DNA from: Marinobacter sp050379415
Lineage (GTDB): Bacteria > Pseudomonadota > Gammaproteobacteria > Pseudomonadales > Oleiphilaceae
DNA length: 64,000 nt
Reading direction: 5' to 3'
Assembly (NCBI RefSeq): GCF_050379415.1
Contig: NZ_JBNRLS010000004.1
Coordinates: forward strand, 434,001-498,000
Shown: positions 1 through 10,194 of the stretch, one piece after another
Numbering within the stretch: the stretch's first letter is position 1
Layout: every line of letters begins with the position of its first letter
Program-made: the position numbers and the translations under genes
The notes under the pieces: generated by a model
The model's database searches: none
What the model was told of the DNA's origin: nothing
What the model saw: the letters and a program-made list of their open reading frames with translations, nothing else

Positions 1-2
1 TC

Positions 3-86
3 CAGATCAAGGACAACGTGGTCAAAGCGGCTATAGTGCACCCCCGCAAGCGGAAGAAGCGCTCGCTGCACCTCGGCAGTCGCTGA
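3..86 (+). CDS. C-terminal end of an unidentified protein (5' truncated)
   Basis: This frame is open from the left edge and stops with TGA at 84-86. It encodes 27 residues with a very basic tail (HPRKRKKRSLHLGSR). The other two forward frames stop sooner or look less protein-like. I do not recognise the family. The 137 bases that follow, up to the next start, are non-coding and probably hold the promoter of the DUF1631 gene. That this is a real gene end rather than chance is uncertain. Confidence 0.4.
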   Translation, partial: QIKDNVVKAAIVHPRKRKKRSLHLGSR

Positions 87-223
87 TTTTTTTGACAAGG
101 CTCTCAGGATGACGTTTATTCATGTTAATCTACGGCGAATTGCGGTAAATTTAACCAATAACGAGAACACATGGAGTTCCAGCTCGGTCATGTATCCGGT
201 TAAGGCGTAGACAGGAGAAGGCC

Positions 224-2458
224 ATGAATAAGCAGTCCGGCATACATTACCTCCGCGACCCCAAGCCAGCAGCCAGCAGCAAACCGGTTCCTGCAGAGGT
301 TACGCGTATTCGTGACACGGTGGTCGCCGGACTGGGCGATCTGCTGCAGGGAGCCTTTGACGCCGTCGACGACTCCCTGTTCGAACTGGCCAACAATGCC
401 CGCAGTAACAACGAGCAGAATCGCTACTTCGAGGCGATGCGGGAAATCCGCATCAAGCGCAAGGGCGTGGAGCGCCAGTTCCAGAATTCTGTCGCCGGAT
501 TGTTTGCCGATCCCCCCCGCACTGGCCAGACCCAAGGGGAAACCCCGGCTTACAGTACCAGTGCCGATACGCTGTCGCTGGTCGGTGACGAAGACCTCGA
601 AGAACAAGTTGCCCTCAATGCCATGATCGGCAAGGCCAAAGCCCACTTCCAGGGGCCGCTGCTTCAGCTTCAGGCCCGATTCAGCCAGGTTTACCCGGAC
701 GCCAGCGATGAGGCTCCGGTCAACCCCATGGCCCCGGAGCATCTTTGCGGTGCCTTTATCGAGGCCATCCATGCACTGGAAATCCAGATCCGGGAACGGC
801 TCATCCTGCTCAAACAGTTCGACCGCTATGTGGTTTCAAACCTCGGCATGCTCCTGGACGAGGCCAACCGTATTCTGATCCAGGCGGGCATCATTCCCAA
901 TTTCCGGTACCACGGAAAGTCCGGACAACAGGCGGAGAAGAAAAGCACCCAGGCATCGACCACGGCCTCGCAGTCGACGGCAGACAGACCTGGCACTGGC
1001 GGAGCAGCCGCTGGCGAGGAAGCCAGCCCCGTTTTCGAGCAGATCCGGCAGATGCTGGCGCAGCAGAGAGCCAATGCCGGCATTCCTTCCCGCTCATCCA
1101 ATACCCAGATCCGGGTTGTCGGCCATACTGAGCTGGCCAGCCTTCTGAGCGCCCTACCCCTTGCCGACTCCTATTCACCGGATGGGGACCTGAGCGAGGG
1201 CGAGCCGGTGACTGTCGACCTCCGCGCCATCGTCGAGCAACTGCTGGCCAGGACGGAATCGGAGGACGGTCGCAAACCCGCCCTTAATGAGGTAGACGAG
1301 GATCTCATCAACCTCGTGTCGATGCTGTTCGAATTCATTCTGGACGACTACAACCTTTCGGCACCGGTCCAGGTGCTGATCAGTCGCCTGCAGATTCCTA
1401 TCCTGAAAGTGGTTATCCGGGACAAATCGTTCTTCAGCCAGGCCTCCCACCCGGCCAGGAAGCTGCTCAACTCGCTGGCCCGGGCCGGCATTGGCTGGAG
1501 CAAGAGCGACGAAAAAGCCAAGGACAAGCTCTACAACCAGATCCACGAGACAGTCCAGAGAATTCTCAACGAGTTTGACGGTGATATCAGCCTGTTCGAC
1601 ACCCTGAACCGGGAGTTTGAACAGTTCCTCGAACGGGAGAACCGCAAGGCGTCCCTGGTCGAGCAGCGCACCCGGGAGTCCGAGCGTGGACGGATCAAAT
1701 CCCAGCAGGCACAACATACCGTTGACACCATCCTCCGGAAGAAGCTCGCCAGGCACCGCCTCCCGGACGTCGTCCGTGATCTCCTCGTCCATGGCTGGAG
1801 CCGCTTCATGTTCCTGGCTTACCTGCGGGATGACGTGGAGCACCGGTGGCAGGAGTCGGTCAAGGTGGTCGACGACCTGATCTGGTGCCTGCACCCCCAT
1901 AACGGGGATGACGAACGCGACCAGTGGGTCCGGGTCGTTCCCGGCCTGCTCAAGACCCTGCGTGCCGGCCTTGAGGAAGTCTCCTACAACTCGTCGCGAC
2001 TTGACGAAACCATGGCCCAGCTCAAACACGAACTGGCAGAAGCCTTCCGCACCAACGCTGTCGCGGAGACCGTGCAGGAATTTTCCGAGGCAACGGCGGA
2101 AAACGGGGAAGAAGACGAGCTGCCCGGCATCCAGAAAAGCGCGGTTGAACGTCAGCAGGAACTGGAAGACGCAGCCATCGCCGAATTCGTCACCCAGATC
2201 GACAGCATCGAAATCGGCGATTGGGTGGAATTCCGCCTGGTTAACGGTGCCAGCTTCCGGTGCAAGCTCTCGGCCATTATCGAAGAGGCGGATTCGTTTG
2301 TCTTCGTGAACCGCATGGGCCTCAAGGTGATCGAGAAGACCCGTCTGGAACTGGCCCACGAGATGCGGCGCGGCCGGCTCACCCTGCTGGAACAGGGTGC
2401 CCTGATTGACCGGGCACTCGACGCCGTTGTCGGCTCACTGCGGAGCAAGACCGCCTGA
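224..2458 (+). CDS. DUF1631 family protein
   Basis: This 744-residue cytoplasmic protein has no signal peptide or membrane segment and matches the DUF1631 family, whose members are often mislabelled thymidine phosphorylase. The N-terminal half is helical and acidic. A low-complexity Ser/Thr/Ala stretch lies near residues 235-265. The C-terminus (from about residue 655) resembles a small beta-rich, PilZ-like segment (IGDWVEFRLVNGASFRCKL). The start has a good ribosome site (AGGAGA, 5-9 bases upstream). The next gene begins 5 bases after the stop, so the two are probably cotranscribed. The biochemical function is not established; a surface- or c-di-GMP-related role would be speculation. Confidence 0.75.
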   Translation: MNKQSGIHYLRDPKPAASSKPVPAEVTRIRDTVVAGLGDLLQGAFDAVDDSLFELANNARSNNEQNRYFEAMREIRIKRKGVERQFQNSVAGLFADPPRTGQTQGETPAYSTSADTLSLVGDEDLEEQVALNAMIGKAKAHFQGPLLQLQARFSQVYPDASDEAPVNPMAPEHLCGAFIEAIHALEIQIRERLILLKQFDRYVVSNLGMLLDEANRILIQAGIIPNFRYHGKSGQQAEKKSTQASTTASQSTADRPGTGGAAAGEEASPVFEQIRQMLAQQRANAGIPSRSSNTQIRVVGHTELASLLSALPLADSYSPDGDLSEGEPVTVDLRAIVEQLLARTESEDGRKPALNEVDEDLINLVSMLFEFILDDYNLSAPVQVLISRLQIPILKVVIRDKSFFSQASHPARKLLNSLARAGIGWSKSDEKAKDKLYNQIHETVQRILNEFDGDISLFDTLNREFEQFLERENRKASLVEQRTRESERGRIKSQQAQHTVDTILRKKLARHRLPDVVRDLLVHGWSRFMFLAYLRDDVEHRWQESVKVVDDLIWCLHPHNGDDERDQWVRVVPGLLKTLRAGLEEVSYNSSRLDETMAQLKHELAEAFRTNAVAETVQEFSEATAENGEEDELPGIQKSAVERQQELEDAAIAEFVTQIDSIEIGDWVEFRLVNGASFRCKLSAIIEEADSFVFVNRMGLKVIEKTRLELAHEMRRGRLTLLEQGALIDRALDAVVGSLRSKTA

Positions 2459-2463
2459 CGCCA

Positions 2464-3267
2464 ATGTCAGTGCCCTCACCTTCGGCAAAAGGGCTACCGG
2501 ACAGCTACCGGATAGCCCTGGCGTTGTCCATTGCATTCCTCCTGCACACACTGTTCCTTTCCGGGCTCCCGTTCCCGCAACCGGATGCCCCGGAAAAACA
2601 ACACCGCCTGATGCTTGAGCTACTGACTTCCGGCTCTACCCCGGCCACTTCCAGCCAGCCGACGACACCCGCCGTCACACGGCCCCGGGAGCAACCCGGC
2701 GAGCGAAATCCCCGGTTCGAGATACCAGAATCTGCCGAAACAACATCGCCAGCGCCCGCGCCGGTCACTTCGACATTGTCGCCCCGGACTGTCCCCGAAC
2801 CGTCACAGAGGAACAACCCGACGGCGCCCGACAACACCAGACAAGAACCGGCAGAACAGCAGGCCACCCCATCGAAGCCTGCCAGTGTCGACAGCCAGGC
2901 TGGCAAGCCCAAGGGGATAAAGGAAGAGGCTGAAAACACGGAGCTGGCCCGCATCACCCGGTCACCAAGCCAGCAGGACCCCTACCTGATCCGGCTCGCG
3001 GTCCATCTGGCCAAGGAACTTGAGCGGCTGCGGCTGCCAGCCATTACCCGGCTGACAGACAGCGCCAGGATGGAGATCGAGCTTCAGCTAATGAAGAATG
3101 GTGCCCTGACCCGGGCCAGAGTGGTGAAATCGACGGGGATTCAGACGGTGGACGAAGCCGCCTATCGCGCGGCCCTTGCGGCAAGCCCCTATCCGGAACC
3201 GCCTGCGGACAGTGGAACCGGGGACCGCTTCGGGGTGGAACTGGTGTTCTCCCCGAAGCGCCTTTAA
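2464..3267 (+). CDS. TonB-like energy transducer / TonB C-terminal domain protein
   Basis: This 267-residue protein has TonB architecture. A short cytoplasmic N-terminus leads into one membrane anchor (about residues 17-34, ALALSIAFLLHTLFLSGLPF). A long Pro/Thr/Glu-rich periplasmic linker (about 35-170) follows, then a TonB C-terminal domain (about 175-267) with the usual pattern KSTGIQTVDEAAYRAALAAS. Such proteins couple the proton-motive force to outer-membrane receptors. No exbB or exbD is nearby, so it may work with an ExbBD pair encoded elsewhere or have a structural role. It follows the DUF1631 gene after 5 bases and converges on grxD. Confidence 0.75.
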   Translation: MSVPSPSAKGLPDSYRIALALSIAFLLHTLFLSGLPFPQPDAPEKQHRLMLELLTSGSTPATSSQPTTPAVTRPREQPGERNPRFEIPESAETTSPAPAPVTSTLSPRTVPEPSQRNNPTAPDNTRQEPAEQQATPSKPASVDSQAGKPKGIKEEAENTELARITRSPSQQDPYLIRLAVHLAKELERLRLPAITRLTDSARMEIELQLMKNGALTRARVVKSTGIQTVDEAAYRAALAASPYPEPPADSGTGDRFGVELVFSPKRL

Positions 3268-3282
3268 GTCCCCGGGCGGAAA

Positions 3283-3609
3283 TCAGGCCTCGGCTTGCTT
3301 GGCCGCTTCTTTAACCATCTTGGCCAGCTCACCGCTTTCGGACATCTCCAGAACGATGTCGCAACCGCCCACGAGCTCGCCGTTGATATAGAGCTGCGGA
3401 TAGGTGGGCCAGCTGGAGTAGACCTTCAGCCCTTCGCGCAGTTCCTGATTATCCAGAATGTTGACGAATGCGAAACGCTCGCCACAGGCCATCAGCGCCT
3501 GCACGGTCTTGGCGGAGAAACCGCATTGCGGAGCCTGCGGGGTGCCCTTCATGTACAGAATGATCGGGTTTTCTTCGAGCTGGCTCTTGATGGTTTCATT
3601 GATGTCCAT
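3283..3609 (-). CDS. grxD: monothiol glutaredoxin, Grx4 family
   Basis: This 108-residue monothiol glutaredoxin carries the CGFS active-site motif (PQCGFSAKTVQAL) and the WPTYPQLYI and GGCDI glutathione-binding segments. The family carries and delivers [2Fe-2S] clusters and interacts with BolA proteins. I chose the ATG at 3609 because AGGTG lies 7 bases upstream. The ATG two codons earlier at 3615 sits too close to that ribosome site. The resulting start (MDINETIKSQL) aligns with E. coli GrxD. The gene is divergent from argF and convergent with the TonB-like gene, 15 bases away. Confidence 0.95.
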   Translation of the reverse strand: MDINETIKSQLEENPIILYMKGTPQAPQCGFSAKTVQALMACGERFAFVNILDNQELREGLKVYSSWPTYPQLYINGELVGGCDIVLEMSESGELAKMVKEAAKQAEA

Positions 3610-3835
3610 GAACATTCACCTCTGATTGAAAACGGAATCGCCCTCGGGCAATCTGCTGGCTCTATTGTACACGTGTCCGGGACCGGCCACCAAACACCCC
3701 GGATGGGGTAGGCAGCGTTGTCATCCCTCCCCCGAAGGGCTAGACTTGATGCCCCGTTTTTCCCGGCACAGCTTTCCATCAACCAGACATCAGGAACCCC
3801 GCGAGTCGCGGTTTCATTGAGGTAAGGGCCATTTC

Positions 3836-4750
<915 letters not shown>

Positions 4751-4753
4751 TCT

Positions 4754-5827
4754 ATGGGTTTGCCCGCTTCCCCCGCCGGGGACTGGTTACTTGAAGTCAA
4801 CAACCTTTCCTGCGGCTACGGTGCTGACTCCGTGGTCAAGGGGGTCAATTTCGCGCTCAGCCATGGCGATATCGGCTGCCTGCTTGGCCCCAGCGGCTGT
4901 GGCAAGAGCACCATCCTGCGGGCACTGGCCGGCTTTCTGCCCCTGAACAGCGGCGAGATTCGTCTGGAATCACAGACCATCAGCCTTCCCGGTCGCACCC
5001 TGGCACCGGAAAAGCGCCGGATCGGTATGGTGTTCCAGGACTACGCCCTGTTTCCGCACCTGACCATTGCCGATAACGTCGGCTTTGGCCTGAAGGGCAT
5101 GAGCAAGGCGGAACAGCGCCAAAAAGTCATGGAACTTCTGGAAGTGGTGCATCTTCAGGACCTGGCAGACAGCTACCCCCACGAACTCTCGGGTGGTCAG
5201 CAGCAACGGGTAGCACTGGCCAGGGCGCTGGCGCCAGAGCCGACCCTGATCCTGCTGGATGAGCCCTTTTCCAACCTGGACGCGGACCTGCGCCGTCGCC
5301 TGAGCCTGGATGTACGCGAAATTCTCAAGACCCTTGGCATCAGTGCCATCCTGGTGACCCATGACCAGCAGGAAGCCTTTGCCATGTGTGATCAGGTCGC
5401 GGTACTGAAAGGTGGCGAGCTGCTCCAGTGGGATGTGCCCTATAACCTGTACCACGAGCCGGCGAACCGGTTTGTGGCCAGTTTCGTCGGCCAGGGCGGG
5501 TTCATACCGGGCAAGGCCCTGGGGCCAGACACCATCGAGTCAGAGCTGGGTATCATCCACGGCAACCGGGCTTATAAGTGGGAACCGGGCACGCTGGTGG
5601 ATGTGCTGATCCGGCCGGACGACATCGTCTACGACGAAGCCTCGGACCTGCGCCCGAAAGTGGTGGAAAAGACCTTTGCCGGTACCTCGACCCTATACCG
5701 TTTCCGCTGTTCCGAGGAAACCGAATTCGAAGCCCTGTTCCGGAGCCATCTGGACTTCCACCTCGGTGAGCAGGTGCCGGTCCGGGTCGAAGCCGACCAC
5801 CTGATTGCCTTCGAACGCACAGGCTGA
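4754..5827 (+). CDS. ABC transporter ATP-binding protein, FbpC/PotA type
   Basis: This 357-residue ATPase belongs to the ferric-iron/polyamine/sulfate importer class. Walker A (GPSGCGKST) is at 45-53, the Q-loop at VFQDYALF, the signature LSGGQQQRVALARAL starts at 145, Walker B (LILLDEP) is at 165-171, and the switch histidine is in VTHDQQEAF. A TOBE-like regulatory domain (about 275-350) follows. No permease or binding-protein gene is adjacent: argF lies 3 bases upstream and glpK converges downstream. The substrate is therefore unknown, and its membrane partners must be encoded elsewhere. Confidence 0.88.
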   Translation: MGLPASPAGDWLLEVNNLSCGYGADSVVKGVNFALSHGDIGCLLGPSGCGKSTILRALAGFLPLNSGEIRLESQTISLPGRTLAPEKRRIGMVFQDYALFPHLTIADNVGFGLKGMSKAEQRQKVMELLEVVHLQDLADSYPHELSGGQQQRVALARALAPEPTLILLDEPFSNLDADLRRRLSLDVREILKTLGISAILVTHDQQEAFAMCDQVAVLKGGELLQWDVPYNLYHEPANRFVASFVGQGGFIPGKALGPDTIESELGIIHGNRAYKWEPGTLVDVLIRPDDIVYDEASDLRPKVVEKTFAGTSTLYRFRCSEETEFEALFRSHLDFHLGEQVPVRVEADHLIAFERTG

Positions 5828-5833
5828 GGCTTC

Positions 5834-7315
5834 TCAGCGGTTACACACCCGGTCAACCGCATCCAGCCAGCCGGCGTACAGTGACTCCCGCAGAGACGGC
5901 CTCATGTCGGAACGGAACTGTCGCTCGCACTCCCAGAGACGGGAAATCTCCTCCAGACTGCTGTAGACGCCGGTCTGCAAACCGGCCAGGTAGGCGGCGC
6001 CAAGGGCAGTGGTTTCGGTAATCCGGGGCCGGTCCACGGTGACATTGAGAATGTCCGCCAGGAACTGCATGACCCAGTCGTTCACTGCCATGCCGCCGTC
6101 CACCCGCAGCGATTCCAGGCGGGCACCGTCATTCTGGATCGCCCGCACCAGATCCTTGGTCTGGTAGCACACGGACTGAAGCCCTGCCGTCACAATCTCC
6201 CCGATGCCGGTATCACGGGTCAGCCCCATGATCGCCCCGCGGGCGTGGGGATCCCAGTGGGGGGCACCCAGGCCCGTGAAAGCCGGAACCAGATAAACCG
6301 CGTTCTCCACCCCCACACGCTCCGCATGAGCCAGGGACTCGCCGGCATCACCAATCAGGCCGAGACCGTCCCGCAACCACTGCATTGCGGCCCCGGCCAC
6401 GAAAATACTGCCCTCCACCGCATAGGTTGGCTTCCCGTCCAGCCGGTACGACATGGTGGTCAATAACCGGTTCTCGGACCGCAGCGCCCTGTCGCCGGTA
6501 TTCAGCATCAGGAAGCAACCCGTGCCGTAGGTGCTCTTGGCCATGCCCGGCTCAAAGCAGGCCTGGCCGATCAGGGCGGCATGCTGGTCGCCGGCAATAC
6601 CCGCCACCTGAAGCTCGGCGCCCAACCACTCCCTATCGGTTGTGCCATAATCCGCAGCGCAGTCCAGCACCTCGGGCAGCAGTTGACGTGGCACGCGGAA
6701 CAGGTCCAGCAGGGTGTCGTCCCAGCTCTGGGTGTGGATATTGAACAGAGCGGTGCGGGAGGCATTGGTGGCATCGGTGTAATGGGAGCGGCCACCGGTC
6801 AGGTTCCAGAGCAGCCAGCTGTCCACCGTCCCGAAGGCAAGCTCGCCAGCTTCCGCCCGCTGCCGGGCCCCTTCAACATGATCGAGGATCCAGGAAATCT
6901 TGGTGGCGGAAAAGTAGGGATCAATCACCAGGCCCGTCCGCTCCACCACCACATTCTCAAAGTCATCCTCCTTGAGCTTGGTACACCAGGAGGCGGTTCG
7001 GCGATCCTGCCAGACAATGGCGTGGTGGATGGGCTTTCCGGTCGCCCGTTCCCAGATAACCGTGGTCTCGCGCTGGTTAGTGATCCCGATGCCTGCAACC
7101 TCTGTCGCGTTGATCCCTGCCTTTTCCAGAGCAGCGCGACAGACAGTCAGGGTGCTGTCCCAGATTTCAAGCGCATCGTGCTCGACCCAGCCGTCACGGG
7201 GAAAGTACTGGTGGAACTCCTGCTGGGCCACGCCCACGATGGTACCGGATGGATCGAAGATAATCGCGCGCGAGCTGGTGGTTCCCTGGTCAATCGCAAG
7301 CAGGTAGCGGGTCAT
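5834..7315 (-). CDS. glpK: glycerol kinase
   Basis: This 493-residue FGGY-family kinase converts glycerol to sn-glycerol 3-phosphate. The N-terminal phosphate-binding motif (DQGTTSSRA, residues 9-17), the GITNQRET segment and the C-terminal FGGY-type region (LRVDGGMAVNDW) are present. A strong ribosome site (AAAGGAGG) lies 6 bases before the ATG. Neither glpF, glpD nor glpR is adjacent, which is unusual for a glycerol regulon. A strong terminator of the upstream sensor-kinase gene sits only about 85 bases before the start, so glpK must have its own short promoter region. Confidence 0.96.
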   Translation of the reverse strand: MTRYLLAIDQGTTSSRAIIFDPSGTIVGVAQQEFHQYFPRDGWVEHDALEIWDSTLTVCRAALEKAGINATEVAGIGITNQRETTVIWERATGKPIHHAIVWQDRRTASWCTKLKEDDFENVVVERTGLVIDPYFSATKISWILDHVEGARQRAEAGELAFGTVDSWLLWNLTGGRSHYTDATNASRTALFNIHTQSWDDTLLDLFRVPRQLLPEVLDCAADYGTTDREWLGAELQVAGIAGDQHAALIGQACFEPGMAKSTYGTGCFLMLNTGDRALRSENRLLTTMSYRLDGKPTYAVEGSIFVAGAAMQWLRDGLGLIGDAGESLAHAERVGVENAVYLVPAFTGLGAPHWDPHARGAIMGLTRDTGIGEIVTAGLQSVCYQTKDLVRAIQNDGARLESLRVDGGMAVNDWVMQFLADILNVTVDRPRITETTALGAAYLAGLQTGVYSSLEEISRLWECERQFRSDMRPSLRESLYAGWLDAVDRVCNR

Positions 7316-7400
7316 GGCAAGCCTCCTTTGTTTTCCGCAAGTCTACCAGCAGAAACCATTGAAGGAGAGGCGCAGGGACCGGAAACGGGAGGAAGGGCAT

Positions 7401-7430
7401 AAAAAAAGGGCCGGAAAAACCGGCCCTTAA
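7401..7430 (-). terminator. Rho-independent terminator of the two-component operon
   Basis: Read on the minus strand, AAGGGCCGG and CCGGCCCTT form a 9-bp GC-rich stem around a TTTTT loop, followed by a run of seven or more T. It lies between the end of the sensor kinase (7576) and glpK (start 7315) and should end transcription of the kinase operon. The 145 bases between it and the kinase stop contain no recognisable gene. Confidence 0.85.
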
Positions 7431-7575
7431 ATGACGAATGAAACAAGGAAAGTTCGTAAGAACTACAACCTCAAAAGTCATCCCTTACACTTTTAATTAT
7501 GGGCATCCGGGGAAACACCGTCAGTTGGCGTTATGTAGCAGCTTTGTTACATCAGGTGAGGCAGTGAGGCCTGGT

Positions 7576-9150
7576 TCACAAAACAGAGTCCGCCGGCTTC
7601 CGCCTCGGCCAGACCAGGCTGAAGCGCGCACCGCCGAGCTCCTCGCTCCGGCTGACAAAGGCCTGACCACCATGCCAGTAGAGGATTCGGCGAACAATGG
7701 ACAAGCCCAGACCATAGCCGCCGGAGGTCCGTGTCCGGCTGTCGTCGAGCCGGGCAAACGCGGTAAAGACCTTTTCCCAGTCTTCCTCGGGAACCCCCGG
7801 GCCGTCATCCTCCACATCCACCCGGCAGTTGTCCTCATCAATCCGGCAACGAACCAGCACGCGGCCGTTGGCATAACGTCCGGCATTACCCACCAGATTC
7901 TGGATCGCCCTGTGGATGTACCTTGGTTCGATATCCGACAGGGAACAACGCTCAGTGTCTTCGTCTATATCACTCTCGATGGTGAGGCTTGGGCGAATCA
8001 ACCGCTGCTCGGACACCACCTGGCGCACAACCTCCGTTACCGAGTGCTCCCGCAACGAGAACACCGGTCCTCCCTGCTCCAGACGGGCATAGGTAAGAAT
8101 CTCGTCGATCAGCTCATCCAGCTCCTGGATGTCGCCATCAATCCCCTCCAGTTGCTTCTGCAGCATGTCCTGATCCTGACAATCCTCGATCATCTGGACC
8201 CCGAAACGGATCCGGGCCACCGGTGTACGCAGTTCATGGGAGACGGCATGGATCATTTCCCGCTGAACCTGCACCAGGCGCTGGATATGCTCTGCCATCC
8301 CGTTGAAGGCCGCTGCTAGGCGGCTCACCAGGGTGCCGGTGCCTGTGTCCACGCGCGCTCCCATCTCACCCCGGGCAATCCGGATGGCAACCGATTCCAC
8401 CTGCCGAAGATTGTTGTCCACGGCCTTGATCGCCAACCACAGAGCCAGCGCCAGAACGCCGCCAACGAGTAATACCAGGAGAGTGATCACCGGCCATCCA
8501 TAGGGCGAGAACGGCCCGGGCAGCCCCACATTCACCAGGGCGCCGTCACTCAGTCTCAACAAGGCGTCGCGCCGATTTCCGTGTTCCGGGCCGTACAACA
8601 CCACATCCTGCTCGGTAATCTGCTGCAACACCGGATCGGTGGGCAACATCCCGGCCTCATCCAACCAGGCGATGGACACTCCCAGGTGACTGGCCAGGCG
8701 TACTGCCATGTCCTCCCGCCCTGCCCTGTTCACCGACTCCAGGTGCCAGCTCACAACCAGAGCCAGAGCCCTGGAAACACCCAGGTATGGCTCCTCAAAG
8801 CGCATCTGAAGGATCGTCCCGGCCGGGGTCTCGACCATCAGCCGGAAGCCAATCGGAGCTTCTTCCGCTACGACCTGTCCATAGCTCAGGCGCTCGCGGA
8901 TCACCGGCGACAATTCCATTTCTTCGGGGGGGAGGTTTTTCAGGTTATACCAGGCAGCCAGCCAGTGATACTGCTGCTCCGGGGACGGTGTCGCGGCCAG
9001 CCACCGCATCAGCGGCTCGGGAAAGCGCTCCAGCCAGAACTGATGCCGGACCGAATTGAGGCCATTGAACAGAACAATGCACAGGAGAACGACCAGTGCG
9101 GCCACACCGGCAAGACGGGCGTACAGTTTGAGGAAAAGCTTCAGGGACAT
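7576..9150 (-). CDS. sensor histidine kinase, RstB-like
   Basis: This 524-residue membrane kinase has a membrane segment at about 13-30, a large periplasmic domain, and a second membrane segment (WPVITLLVLLVGGVLALALW). HAMP, HisKA with the H-box (AVSHELRTPVAR), and HATPase_c with N, G1 (DDGPGVP) and G2 (GGYGLGLSIV) boxes follow. I chose the ATG at 9150, with AGGA 8 bases upstream; a longer frame adds ten poor residues. The response regulator gene ends 69 bases upstream on the same strand, so the pair forms an operon. The RstA/RstB resemblance is by domain order; the signal is unknown. Confidence 0.88.
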   Translation of the reverse strand: MSLKLFLKLYARLAGVAALVVLLCIVLFNGLNSVRHQFWLERFPEPLMRWLAATPSPEQQYHWLAAWYNLKNLPPEEMELSPVIRERLSYGQVVAEEAPIGFRLMVETPAGTILQMRFEEPYLGVSRALALVVSWHLESVNRAGREDMAVRLASHLGVSIAWLDEAGMLPTDPVLQQITEQDVVLYGPEHGNRRDALLRLSDGALVNVGLPGPFSPYGWPVITLLVLLVGGVLALALWLAIKAVDNNLRQVESVAIRIARGEMGARVDTGTGTLVSRLAAAFNGMAEHIQRLVQVQREMIHAVSHELRTPVARIRFGVQMIEDCQDQDMLQKQLEGIDGDIQELDELIDEILTYARLEQGGPVFSLREHSVTEVVRQVVSEQRLIRPSLTIESDIDEDTERCSLSDIEPRYIHRAIQNLVGNAGRYANGRVLVRCRIDEDNCRVDVEDDGPGVPEEDWEKVFTAFARLDDSRTRTSGGYGLGLSIVRRILYWHGGQAFVSRSEELGGARFSLVWPRRKPADSVL

Positions 9151-9219
9151 GTCAGGAATCCTGGCAGGCCGGTCCCACACCCCTTACTGCCCGGGGAATC
9201 GGAGCCGGCAACAGGAACG

Positions 9220-9957
9220 TCAGGCTTCCTTCACAAACAGGTAGCCTTTGCTGCGAACGGTCTTGATCCGACGCGGATGGATGGGATCATCACCGATTTT
9301 CGGACGGATCCGCGACACCCGGACGTCAATGGAGCGATCCTGACCATCGTATTCAATGCCCCGGAGGGCGGTAAAGATCTCTTCACGGCTCAGCACGCGA
9401 CCGGCGTTACTGGCCAGCAACCAGAGCAGGTCGAATTCAGCGCTGGTCAGGTCAATGCTCTGGTCATTGAGCCAGGCTTCCCGCATGGAGCGGTCCACGA
9501 TCAGGTCATTGAACTGGAGTCGAACGGGCTCTTCACCGCCCGCATCTTCACCACCACCCTGACCGGCCTCGGTTACCCGTCTCAGCATGGCACGGATACG
9601 GGCCAGCAGGACCCGGGGCTTGACCGGCTTGCTGATGTAGTCGTCGGCGCCCATCTCCAGCCCGAGAACCTGGTCCAGGTCATCGGTACGGGCAGTGAGC
9701 ATGATGATCGGGCCGTTATAGAACGGACGGACCTTGCGACAGACCGACAGGCCATCTTCACCGGGCAACATCAGGTCCAGAACCACCAGATCCGGCTGCT
9801 CGCTGCGGATCCGCTCAACAGCAGCCGAACCGTTTGCCTCAAGGCTTACGATCAGTCCGTTGCTTTCAAGATATTCACGGGTCAGCTCTGCGAGCCGTTC
9901 GTCGTCCTCAACAATGAGAATTCGCCAACTTTCGTTCGTCTGTTCCACGCCATCCAT
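9220..9957 (-). CDS. response regulator, OmpR/PhoB family (RstA-like)
   Basis: This 245-residue regulator has a receiver domain with the acidic pair (VEDDE), the phospho-acceptor Asp in VLDLMLPGEDG, and the conserved Lys in YISKPVKPR. A C-terminal winged helix follows (about 145-245, ending RSKGYLFV). It is the first gene of the operon with the sensor kinase at 7576-9150 and is transcribed away from olsB. It is not PhoB by sequence feel, so it should not be assumed to control the Pho-box promoters next door. Confidence 0.9.
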   Translation of the reverse strand: MDGVEQTNESWRILIVEDDERLAELTREYLESNGLIVSLEANGSAAVERIRSEQPDLVVLDLMLPGEDGLSVCRKVRPFYNGPIIMLTARTDDLDQVLGLEMGADDYISKPVKPRVLLARIRAMLRRVTEAGQGGGEDAGGEEPVRLQFNDLIVDRSMREAWLNDQSIDLTSAEFDLLWLLASNAGRVLSREEIFTALRGIEYDGQDRSIDVRVSRIRPKIGDDPIHPRRIKTVRSKGYLFVKEA

Positions 9958-10107
9958 CTCTGGTTTTGTTATTCCGGTTTCGGGTGCTTACAACCCCTGA
10001 CAATACAGGCAACCTGCTGTAACAGCAATTATACATGCAATTCAGAAATATACATGGAAGCGCCTCGCCGTTACACCCCGTGACAAATGGGCCCGCACGG
10101 ACAACGC

Positions 10108-10147
10108 CTGTCATATAGCGGTCATTGGACAGTCACCCCAATGTCAC
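10108..10147 (+). promoter_or_regulatory. four tandem PhoB half-sites (Pho box array) upstream of olsB
   Basis: Four 7-base half-sites occur in perfect 11-bp register on the plus strand: CTGTCAT at 10108, CGGTCAT at 10119, CAGTCAC at 10130 and ATGTCAC at 10141. The PhoB consensus is two direct repeats of CTGTCAT spaced by 4 bases, so this is a double Pho box. A weak -10-like CATAGC starts at 10156. The array lies 48 bases before the olsB start and points the same way as the gene. Confidence 0.85.
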
Positions 10148-10194
10148 AGCCGGTTCATAGCCTTGTCGGTAAATGGACACAAAGAGACCACGCC

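Noticed and set aside
10030..10056. TATACATG direct repeat (10030 and 10049) as an operator of the two-component operon
   Set aside because: The 19-bp spacing and AT-rich context are unconvincing, and it does not match the RstA consensus.
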